Below, piece after piece: positions 56,746-63,420 of a DNA stretch of 64,000 nt. Position 1 is the stretch's first letter. Each line of letters opens with the position of its first letter. Made by a program: the position numbers and the translations under genes. Origin of the DNA: Paraconexibacter algicola (GTDB taxonomy: Bacteria; Actinomycetota; Thermoleophilia; Solirubrobacterales; Solirubrobacteraceae); assembly GCF_003044185.1 (NCBI RefSeq), contig NZ_PYYB01000001.1, positions 248,001-312,000 of the forward strand. The letters run 5' to 3'. The notes under the pieces were generated by a model. That model saw only the letters and a program-made list of their open reading frames with translations, did no database searches and was not told where the DNA came from.

Positions 56746-58452
56746 TCACGGCGCGGCGGCCGCGAGCCGCTGCGCCGCGCGCTCGACGAGCTTGAACTTC
56801 TGGACCTTGCCGGTCGGCGTCGTCGGCAGGTCGGCGGCGTCGACGAGCAGGACGTGCTTGGGGACCTTGAACCGCGCGAGGCGCTCGCGGCAGAGCGCGA
56901 GCACGGCGTCGACGTCGACGGCGACCCCGGGCTCGGGGACGACCCAGGCGCAGCCCACCTCGCCCCAGCGCTCGTCGGGGACGCCGACCGCGTAGACCTG
57001 GCTGACGCCCGCGACGGTCGCGACCAGCTCCTCGACCTCCTTGGGCATGACGAGCTCGCCGCCGGACTTGTAGAGCTCCTTCGTGCGGCCGGTCAGGACG
57101 AGGTAGCCGTCCGGGTCCACGCGCCCGAGGTCGCCGGAGTGCACCCAGCCGTCGCGCAGCGCGCCGGCGGTCAGCCCGGGCTCGTCCCAGAAGCCGCGCA
57201 TGTGCGTCGGGCCGGTGGAGATGAGCTCGCCCTCCTCCCCGTCCGGCCGGCGGGTGCCGTCCAGCGGGTCCACCGTCGCATAGGCGCACAGGTCGCCGCC
57301 GGCGTCCGCGATCCCGGCGACGCCGGCGCGCTTCGGCCGTCCGACCGTGGTGGTGTGCCGCTCGGTCGGGTCCTCGGGCAGCGTCATCGTCATCGCGCCG
57401 CCGCACTCGGTCATCCCGTAGCCGGTGGTGATCTCGGTGATGCCGAGCTCCTGCGCGCAGCGCTCCCACAGCCACGCGGGGCCGGGCGCCGCCCCGGAGA
57501 GGAGCGCGAAGACGCTGGAGAGGTCGGTCGTGCGGCGGTCGGGGTGCTCCAGCAGCGCGATCGTCATCGTCGGCACGCACAGCACCTCGGTGGCGCGGTG
57601 GCGGGCGATCGCCGCGTAGTGGTCGGCGGGGTCGAACGCGGTCCGCGGCACGATCGCGCCGCCGACGAACATCGTCGCGATCAGGCCCTCGACGTAGCCG
57701 AACATGTGGTAGCAGGGCAGCGAGAAGAGGATCCGCCGGGCGTCCTCGAACGCGCGGGTCAGCGCCGAGGCGTAGCCGGTGCGCTGCACGGCGTCGTGGG
57801 TGACCATGACGCCCTTGGGCGAGCCGGTCGTGCCCGAGGTGTAGAGGATGTCGCCGATGTCCTGCGGGCGGCGCAGCGGGCCGTGGTCGGTGGGCTGCTC
57901 GGCCCCGAGCCGCTCGAGCCCGGCGACGGTGAGGACCTCGCCGCGGCCGGTGCCGTCGAGCAGCACGACGCGCTCGAGGTCGGGCAGCTCGGCGGTCGGG
58001 CCGCGCTCCCAGCCGGGGGCGATCGCGTCGAGCATCGCGGCCTGGTCCAGGCCCGCGAAGCGCGCCATCGTGATCAGCACGCGGCAACGCGACTGGCGCA
58101 GCACGAACGCGAGCTCGTCCTGGCGGTAGAGGAAGTTGAACGGGATCGCGACGGCGCCGGCCCGCGCGATGGCGAACTTCAGCGGCGCGAACTCGACGTG
58201 GTTGGCCATCAGCAGCCCGACGTGGTCGCCGGGCCGGACGCCGAGCGCGGTCAGGCCGTCCGCCAGCCGCCAGGCCCAGTCGCGGGCCTGGGCGTAGGTG
58301 ACGGTGTGCTCGTCGGTGATGACGAGGGGCCGGTCGGGGAACTCGCGCGCCGCGTCGTCGAGCAGGGCGTCGAGGGTCCGCGGCCGCCACGCCGGGTGCC
58401 GGGCCTCCAGCGTGGCGCGGCGGTCGTCGATGCTCGGCACGGTCGCGTCCAT
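56746..58452 (-). CDS. Acyl-CoA synthetase (AMP-forming ligase, FadD-like)
   Basis: 568 residues. The ATP/AMP motif is ILYTSGTTGSPKGVMVTHDA, followed by the aromatic and A5 region LGITEITTGYGMTECGG, WVHSGDLGRVDPDGYLVLTG (hinge and A8) and PTTPTGKVQKFKL with the A10 Lys. It activates a carboxylic acid to its CoA thioester as entry step of the pathway, and its length is typical for acyl or aryl ligases. TACGGT lies 6 nt before the ATG, and two overlapping copies of the CGGAC-N5-GTCCG-type operator lie just upstream. Confidence 0.93.
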   Translation of the reverse strand: MDATVPSIDDRRATLEARHPAWRPRTLDALLDDAAREFPDRPLVITDEHTVTYAQARDWAWRLADGLTALGVRPGDHVGLLMANHVEFAPLKFAIARAGAVAIPFNFLYRQDELAFVLRQSRCRVLITMARFAGLDQAAMLDAIAPGWERGPTAELPDLERVVLLDGTGRGEVLTVAGLERLGAEQPTDHGPLRRPQDIGDILYTSGTTGSPKGVMVTHDAVQRTGYASALTRAFEDARRILFSLPCYHMFGYVEGLIATMFVGGAIVPRTAFDPADHYAAIARHRATEVLCVPTMTIALLEHPDRRTTDLSSVFALLSGAAPGPAWLWERCAQELGITEITTGYGMTECGGAMTMTLPEDPTERHTTTVGRPKRAGVAGIADAGGDLCAYATVDPLDGTRRPDGEEGELISTGPTHMRGFWDEPGLTAGALRDGWVHSGDLGRVDPDGYLVLTGRTKELYKSGGELVMPKEVEELVATVAGVSQVYAVGVPDERWGEVGCAWVVPEPGVAVDVDAVLALCRERLARFKVPKHVLLVDAADLPTTPTGKVQKFKLVERAAQRLAAAAP

Positions 58453-58470
58453 GCGACGACCGTAACACTT

Positions 58471-58498
58471 CGGGCGCCCTGTTCGGACGACATGTCCG
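58471..58498 (-). promoter_or_regulatory. Tandem CGGAC-N5-GTCCG-type operators at the ligase promoter
   Basis: The second site (58484-58498) is exact, CGGAC-N5-GTCCG, extended to TTCGGAC...GTCCGAA. The first (58471-58485, CGGGC-N5-GTTCG) has two mismatches and overlaps it by two bases, so the centres are 13 bases apart. The same 13-base arrangement is found at the P450 promoter. Confidence 0.65.
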
Positions 58499-58518
58499 AA
58501 GCCGGGGCCGGCGCCGGG

Positions 58519-59145
58519 TCAGCGCGCCGCGACGTACAGCGTGCCCCAGATGACGTCCGCGAGCCCCGTCGCGATGGCGTCGAGCTGCTTGGGCGTCGCA
58601 CCCTGCGCGCGCTGGAGCGTCGTGCGCTCGATCATCCAGCTGAGCGCGGTTGCCGTCTCGGCCGGGTGGACGTCGCGGATCGTGCCGTCCTTCTGCCCGC
58701 GCTGGATGAGCTTGCGGACCGCGCCGACGAAGCCGTCGACGCTCTCCTGGTACATCTCGCCGACCTCGGGGTCGTAGACGGCCGTCTCGGCGACGGCGCC
58801 CATCACGACCTCGTTGGCCTGGAACGCCTCGAGCAGGCCGCGCATCGCGGTGCGGACGTCCTCGTAGGTGACCTCGCCGCGGTTCTCGAACCAGGCCTGC
58901 GCGCCCTCGTAGAACGTGTGGAGGGTCGAGGCGCCGATCGCGCGCAGCAGCGCGCCCTTGTCCTCGAAGTAGACGTAGAAGGTCGAGCGCGCCATCCCCG
59001 CCTCGGCGACGAGCCGCTCGACGCTGAGCTCGGTGAAGCGCTCGCCGTCGGCGACGAGCTTCGTGATCGCCTGGCGCATCCGCTCCTCGATGTCGGACTT
59101 GCGGTCCGCGCGGGCGGCCTTGGAGCGGCGGGTGGTCGACGGCAT
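58519..59145 (-). CDS. TetR-family regulator, probably autoregulated by the CGGAC-N5-GTCCG operator
   Basis: 208 residues. The HTH reads LSVERLVAEAGMARSTFYVYFEDKG, very close to the TetR at 54910-55512 (shared RSTFYxYFED). The ligand domain is long and helical (VGEMYQESVDGFVGAVRKLI). An operator site overlaps its own -10-like TACGAT 6 nt before the ATG, the standard place for autoregulation. It lies between the ligase and Rieske units, both of which carry the operator, so it is the best candidate regulator of the whole group. Confidence 0.92.
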   Translation of the reverse strand: MPSTTRRSKAARADRKSDIEERMRQAITKLVADGERFTELSVERLVAEAGMARSTFYVYFEDKGALLRAIGASTLHTFYEGAQAWFENRGEVTYEDVRTAMRGLLEAFQANEVVMGAVAETAVYDPEVGEMYQESVDGFVGAVRKLIQRGQKDGTIRDVHPAETATALSWMIERTTLQRAQGATPKQLDAIATGLADVIWGTLYVAAR

Positions 59146-59153
59146 CAGCTCAT

Positions 59154-59168
59154 CGTACAGGCTGTCCG
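59154..59168 (-). promoter_or_regulatory. CGGAC-N5-GTCCG-type operator at the tetR promoter
   Basis: On the minus strand this reads CGGACAGCCTGTACG, identical to the acyl-CoA dehydrogenase site at 55544-55558. The GTACG half provides the TACGAT -10-like element of the TetR gene, 6 nt before its ATG. Confidence 0.7.
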
Positions 59169-59177
59169 GACACGAAC

Positions 59178-59405
59178 TCAGTCGGCGCCGGGATCGCGCC
59201 AGCGCAGGAAGGAGGGGTCCAGCAGCTTGTGGAGGCCCCCCTCGGGCAGCCACGCGAGCGTCTCGAGCTCGAGCGCGTCGAGGAAGCCGACCTGCCCGGT
59301 GCGCAGGTCCTCGATCCGCAGGCGCGGGTCGTTGCCCTCGCGGTCGATGCTCAGCCGCACCGAGGCGAACTCGCTCTCGACGACGTCGTCCGGGGGGCCG
59401 GCCAT
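59178..59405 (-). CDS. Small protein (75 aa) coupled to the Rieske dioxygenase beta subunit
   Basis: 75 acidic residues with no cysteine pattern, so it is not a ferredoxin. A beta-rich middle (SEFASVRLSIDREGNDPRLR, GQVGFLDALELETLAWLP) is followed by LLDPSFLRW. Its ATG shares one base with the stop of the beta-subunit gene (TGATG overlap), so its synthesis is coupled to the oxygenase. It could be an accessory or assembly subunit specific to this dioxygenase group. No named family is recognised. Confidence 0.7.
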   Translation of the reverse strand: MAGPPDDVVESEFASVRLSIDREGNDPRLRIEDLRTGQVGFLDALELETLAWLPEGGLHKLLDPSFLRWRDPGAD

Positions 59406-59902
59406 CAGATCAGGAACGCGAGGGTGTGCAGCGGACGCTCGTTGTCGACGAGCACGACCTTCTTGCGCGCCATCCGCAGCCCGTCGGGCGTGTCGCGCAG
59501 GACGTAGGTGGTCCGCCCCGCCCACAGGACGGTGCCGCGCTCGCGCGCCTCGCAGACCAGGACGTTGGCGCCCACGTGGACGTCGTCGGGCAGCTCCGGG
59601 TGCGCCTCGAGCAGCTCGACGTTGGAGACGATCCGCCGCAGGTCCGAGCGCGGGATCTGCGCGTGACGCTTGCCGGTGTGCAGCTGCTTGATGCGGGTGG
59701 CGATGCGGGCGCGGTTGTCGTAGAGCACCGACATCTGCCGCGTCGGGTCGATGTCGGCCCCGTTGGCGGGGACCCAGTAGATCGCGTCGTCGGTCCAGAG
59801 GGCCTCCCACGCGTCGTACTCGTGCTCGTCGGCGTAGCGGGCCTCGCGGTAGACGAACTGCTCGACGGCCTTGAGGAGCTCGAGGTCCAGGGCGGTGGAC
59901 AC
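59405..59902 (-). CDS. Aromatic-ring-hydroxylating dioxygenase beta (small) subunit
   Basis: 165 residues of the NTF2-like beta-subunit fold: LLKAVEQFVYREARYADEHE, YDAWEALWTDDAIYWVPANG, MSVLYDNRARIATRI and a C-terminal sheet with GRTTYVLRDTPDGLRMARKKVV. The WTDDAIYWVP and DxxRQMSVLYDNRxRI motifs are diagnostic of ring-hydroxylating dioxygenase small subunits. It starts at GTG 59902, just after the alpha-subunit stop. It is structural and stabilises the alpha3-beta3 hexamer. Confidence 0.92.
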   Translation of the reverse strand: MSTALDLELLKAVEQFVYREARYADEHEYDAWEALWTDDAIYWVPANGADIDPTRQMSVLYDNRARIATRIKQLHTGKRHAQIPRSDLRRIVSNVELLEAHPELPDDVHVGANVLVCEARERGTVLWAGRTTYVLRDTPDGLRMARKKVVLVDNERPLHTLAFLI

Positions 59903-59906
59903 GGTC

Positions 59907-61169
59907 TCAGTCCTCCATCAGCTCGCGGTAGTGGCGCCAGATCCCGCGCTGCGGGACCTCGTCGGTCGCGTCGCCGATGAGGAAGCCGTTCTCGTCGCGA
60001 CGCTCGCGGTGGGTGCCGCGCTTGATCTGCAGCCACTCCGGCGAGCGCGCCTGGACGCCGCGCTGGTTGCGCTCGTACATCTCGGTGTCGTCCGCGAGCA
60101 GGAAGCCGGCGGGCCCGACGGAGCCGATCGTCTGCTGCAGCAGCCGCCGGTTCATGTCGTCGCAGCCGGGGAACTGCACGGCGGTCACGTGCTGGACCGT
60201 CTCGTCGACGGCCGTGGGCTGGATCACGAACAGCTGGATCTCGGCGATGAACAGGTTCGGGAAGAGCATCACGTGCGGGGCGCCGTCGATCAGGATCTCG
60301 CGGGCGCCGTCGACCCCGTGTCGCGCCTCCATCTGCGCGACGTAGTCGGGCACCTTCTCGGGCCTCGTGCCGAACCAGCCCAGCGGCTGGCCGATGCGGC
60401 GGAACTCGGGGCGCAGGTCGTTCTCGGTGTGCCCGCCGCCGAGGTCGCGGCTGACCGCCGTCGACTTCTCCCCGTACAGGTCGCCGATGCCGCTCTTGGC
60501 GACGCTGAAGATCGAGGAGTGCACGAACTGCGGGTGGTACCCGTCGGTCTCGTTCTCCAGCAGCATCTTCCAGTTGGCCTTCGCCTTGTGCTGCAGCCAG
60601 CCGGCGGTCAGGGCGACCTCGCCCGTCGGCGAGAGGGCGACGAGCCGGTCGAAGGCCTCCGCGGCTGCGCCGAGGTGCTCCATCAGGGACGGTCCGTCCT
60701 CTGCGAAGGAGCCGAAGACGAAGCCCTGGTGGACGCCGATCCGGGGCACGCGGCCGAGCCCGAGGTCCTTCTTGGCCTCGCGCCCGCCGTAGCCGGAGTT
60801 GAACGGGTAGCCGAGCAGCTGCCCGGTGTTGGAGAACGTCCAGCCGTGGTAGGGGCAGCGGAACGCGGAGGAGTTGCCCTTCGCCGCGTCGCACACGAGG
60901 TTCGCGCGGTGGGTGCAGCGGTTGAGCAGCAGGTGGATCTCGCCGCTCTTGTCGCGGCTCATGATGATCGGCTGCGGGCCGATCGACTTCACCACGTAGT
61001 CGTTGGGCTCCGGGATCTCGCTGACGTGCCCGACGTAGACCCACGTCCGGTACCAGATGCGCTCGAGCTCGGCGGCGTAGACCGCGGGGTCGGTGTAGAG
61101 CGACCCGTGGACGCGGTCGTGCTCGATGAGCGCGTCCCAGTCCGGCGTCTGGCGTTCAGCGATGCTCAT
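59907..61169 (-). CDS. Aromatic-ring-hydroxylating dioxygenase alpha subunit (Rieske)
   Basis: 420 residues. The Rieske [2Fe-2S] ligands are Cys85-x-His87 (NRCTHRANLV) and Cys105-x2-His108 (FRCPYHGWTFS). The catalytic domain follows with NWKMLLENETDGYHPQFVHSS, where Asp and two His form the mononuclear iron site. It incorporates O2 into an aromatic or cyclic substrate; electrons must come from a ferredoxin and reductase not present in this window. TATCGT lies 7 nt before the ATG and an exact operator copy lies 10 bases upstream of that. The substrate cannot be read from sequence. Confidence 0.93.
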   Translation of the reverse strand: MSIAERQTPDWDALIEHDRVHGSLYTDPAVYAAELERIWYRTWVYVGHVSEIPEPNDYVVKSIGPQPIIMSRDKSGEIHLLLNRCTHRANLVCDAAKGNSSAFRCPYHGWTFSNTGQLLGYPFNSGYGGREAKKDLGLGRVPRIGVHQGFVFGSFAEDGPSLMEHLGAAAEAFDRLVALSPTGEVALTAGWLQHKAKANWKMLLENETDGYHPQFVHSSIFSVAKSGIGDLYGEKSTAVSRDLGGGHTENDLRPEFRRIGQPLGWFGTRPEKVPDYVAQMEARHGVDGAREILIDGAPHVMLFPNLFIAEIQLFVIQPTAVDETVQHVTAVQFPGCDDMNRRLLQQTIGSVGPAGFLLADDTEMYERNQRGVQARSPEWLQIKRGTHRERRDENGFLIGDATDEVPQRGIWRHYRELMED

Positions 61170-61191
61170 GGCCGCGACGATACCAGATGTC

Positions 61192-61206
61192 CGGACAGAC
61201 TGTCCG
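61192..61206 (-). promoter_or_regulatory. CGGAC-N5-GTCCG operator at the Rieske dioxygenase promoter
   Basis: CGGACAGACTGTCCG, identical to the copy at 37343-37357. It is preceded by TGTC, so the left half is extended (TGTCCGGACA). It lies 23 bases upstream of the ATG, in the -35 region of the predicted promoter. Confidence 0.75.
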
Positions 61207-61234
61207 ATCTTGTCGGGACGCCGCCGGCGCCGGT

Positions 61235-62029
61235 TCAGACGCCGCCGAACCGCGGCGGGCGGCGCTCCCCGAAGGCGCGCACCCCCTCGACCGCGTCGGC
61301 CGTGCGGCTGCACGCGAGCATCGCGTCGACCTCCCGCGCGTAGTGCTCGCGCATCGGCGTCTGCGCCGCCGCGCGCAGCAGGGCGCGGGCGTGGCCGAGC
61401 GCGACCGTCGGTCCCGCGGCGAGCGCCGCGGCCACCTCGCGCGCCCGGTCGTCCAGCGCCTCGGCCGCCACGACCTCGGTCACGAGCCCGGCGCCGAGGG
61501 CCTCCTCGGCGTCGAGCACGCGCCCGAGCAGCAGCATCTCCTGCGCGAGGCGCAGTCCGACGAGCCGGGGCAGCCACCACGAGGAGGCGCCGTCGCCGCT
61601 GAGCCCCAGCAGGTGGAAGCCGGTGGCGAAGCGCGCCTGCGGCGCGGCCAGGACGACGTCGGCGCACCACGCCAGGCCGAGGCCGCCGCCGGCGATCGGC
61701 CCCTGGACCGCGCAGACCACCGGGACGGGCAGCTCGGCGAGCCGCACCAGCGCGTCGTGGAACGGGGCCACCATCGCCGCCATCGCGGCCTCGAGGTCGT
61801 CGAGCGCGCCGGCGAAGTGCGCGAGGTCGCCGCCGACCGTGAAGGCGCGCCCCGTCGCGGTCACGAGGACCGCACGCGCGTCGGCGCCGGCGCGGGCCTC
61901 GAGCTCGGCCACGGCGGCGGCGAACGCCGTGACCCAGGCCGGGTCGATCGCGTTGCCGGCGTCCGGCCGGTCGAGGCGCAGCTCGGCCAGTCCGTCGGAG
62001 ATCGTCAGGGCGATGCGGTCGGTGCTCAC
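61235..62029 (-). CDS. Crotonase-fold enzyme, isomerase-type
   Basis: 264 residues. LAELRLDRPDAGNAI, GRAFTVGGDLAHF and VQGPIAGGGLGLAWCAD define the crotonase fold. Both hydratase Glu positions are replaced (GGLGL and FATGF), and Asp occurs in LGLSGDGASSWWLPRLVG, the PaaG-isomerase position. It starts at GTG 62029 with TACGCT 6 nt upstream. It is divergent from the P450 gene, sharing a gap with two overlapping operator-like sites. It probably processes an unsaturated acyl-CoA in the same pathway. Confidence 0.88.
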   Translation of the reverse strand: MSTDRIALTISDGLAELRLDRPDAGNAIDPAWVTAFAAAVAELEARAGADARAVLVTATGRAFTVGGDLAHFAGALDDLEAAMAAMVAPFHDALVRLAELPVPVVCAVQGPIAGGGLGLAWCADVVLAAPQARFATGFHLLGLSGDGASSWWLPRLVGLRLAQEMLLLGRVLDAEEALGAGLVTEVVAAEALDDRAREVAAALAAGPTVALGHARALLRAAAQTPMREHYAREVDAMLACSRTADAVEGVRAFGERRPPRFGGV

Positions 62030-62059
62030 GACGCCAGCGTAGACGAGCGCGGACAATCC

Positions 62060-62087
62060 CGAACAAGTTGTCCGGCCTACTTGTCCG
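62060..62087 (+). promoter_or_regulatory. Tandem CGGAC-N5-GTCCG-type operators between crotonase and P450
   Basis: CGAAC-N5-GTCCG (62060-62074) and CGGCC-N5-GTCCG (62073-62087) each have one mismatch and overlap by two bases, so the centres are 13 bases apart, as at the ligase promoter. They lie 8 bases upstream of TAGGTT (62095-62100), the predicted -10 of the P450 gene. Confidence 0.6.
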
Positions 62088-62134
62088 ATTCTGGTAGGTT
62101 CGGCGCCCGTCACCCAGGCCGGAGGACCTGCCCG

Positions 62135-63385
62135 ATGAGCACCGCCCAGACCACCGACGTCGACCTCGACGCCATCGACGTCCTCGACGCGCGCTGGTTC
62201 GCCGACGGCACGCCGCACGAGCTGTTCGCCCGCATGCGCGCCGAGGCCCCCGTGCGCTGGAACCCGCTGCCCGACGGCACCGGCTGCTGGTCGGTCACCC
62301 GCCACGCCGACGTGTCCGCGATCAGCCGCGACACCGAGACCTTCTCCTCCTACAAGGCCGGCATCTTCCTGCACCCCGACCAGGTCGTCGGCCTGGACCT
62401 GACGCGGAACCTGCTGCTCTACATGGATCCGCCGCAGCACACGAAGTACCGGCTGATCCTGCAGAAGGCGTTCACGCCGCACACCGTGCAGGCGCTCGAG
62501 GACGGCATCCGCGCCCGCGTGACGAAGACGCTCGACCGGATCGTCGAGGCCGGTTCCTGCGACGTCGTCGACGACATCGCCGTGCCGATCCCGCTGGGCG
62601 TGCTCACCGAGCTCATGGGCGTCCCCGAGGAGGACATCGCCGAGTTCTACACGTGGACCGAGGAGATCGAGGCCGCCCAGCGCGCCCCCGAGCCCAACGC
62701 CGCCGCCGAGGTCTTCGTGAAGATGGCCGGCTACCTGCACGGGCAGATCGAGCGGCAGGCCGCCGAGGGCAACGAGGACTCCCTCGTGATGAAGCTCCGC
62801 GCCGCCGAGGTCGACGGCGAGAAGCTCACGGACCCGGAGATCCTCGTCTTCTTCGGCCTGCTCGCGTTCGCGGGCAACGACACGACCCGCAACACGCTCG
62901 CCAACGGGCTGCACGCGCTGCTCGAGCATCCCGACCAGCTGCAGGAGCTCGTCGAGGACCCGTCGCTCATCCCAGGCGCCGTCGAGGAGATCCTGCGCTA
63001 CACGAGCGTCGTGCGCTGGTTCGTGCGCACCGCGACCACCGACACGGAGCTCGGCGGGCAGTCGATCCGCGAGGGCGACCGCGTGGTCATGTGGTACGCC
63101 AGCGCCTCCTTCGACGACGAGGTGTTCGACGAGCCGACGCGCTTCGACATCCACCGCGTCAAGCCCGAGCACAAGGCGTTCGGCGGCGGCGGACGACACT
63201 TCTGCCTCGGCGCCGGCCTCGCCCGCGCCGAGCTGCGGATCGCGCTCGAGGAGATCACCCGGCGGCTGCGCGACCTCCAGCCCGCCGGCCCGGTCGAGCG
63301 CCTCCCCTCCTCCTGGGCCAACGGCCTCGTGCACTTCCCGGTGACGTTCACGCCCGGCGCGCGCGCCGGCGACACCGCGGCCTGA
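62135..63385 (+). CDS. Cytochrome P450
   Basis: 416 residues, a soluble bacterial class I P450. The I-helix oxygen-binding motif is LLAFAGNDTTRNTLANGL. The ExxR is in AVEEILRYTSVVRWFVRTA. The haem loop is FGGGGRHFCLGAGLARAEL with the ligand Cys. DPPQHTKYRLILQKAFTP is the conserved C-helix region. The CYP125/CYP142/CYP124-like tone of these motifs fits oxidation of an isoprenoid or sterol-like side chain, but this is only an inference. ATG 62135 has GGAGGA at 62121-62126. No ferredoxin or reductase is adjacent. Confidence 0.93.
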   Translation: MSTAQTTDVDLDAIDVLDARWFADGTPHELFARMRAEAPVRWNPLPDGTGCWSVTRHADVSAISRDTETFSSYKAGIFLHPDQVVGLDLTRNLLLYMDPPQHTKYRLILQKAFTPHTVQALEDGIRARVTKTLDRIVEAGSCDVVDDIAVPIPLGVLTELMGVPEEDIAEFYTWTEEIEAAQRAPEPNAAAEVFVKMAGYLHGQIERQAAEGNEDSLVMKLRAAEVDGEKLTDPEILVFFGLLAFAGNDTTRNTLANGLHALLEHPDQLQELVEDPSLIPGAVEEILRYTSVVRWFVRTATTDTELGGQSIREGDRVVMWYASASFDDEVFDEPTRFDIHRVKPEHKAFGGGGRHFCLGAGLARAELRIALEEITRRLRDLQPAGPVERLPSSWANGLVHFPVTFTPGARAGDTAA

Positions 63386-63395
63386 GCGCCGCGGG

Positions 63396-63420
63396 CGCGG
63401 CCGCCGCTCAGGCGGCCGCG
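63396..63420. terminator. Strong hairpin between P450 and the last acyl-CoA dehydrogenase
   Basis: CGCGGCCGCC-N5-GGCGGCCGCG is a perfect 10-bp stem with a 5-base loop. It begins 11 bases past the P450 stop, and its loop contains the stop codon of the convergent acyl-CoA dehydrogenase gene. No T-run follows. Confidence 0.55.
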
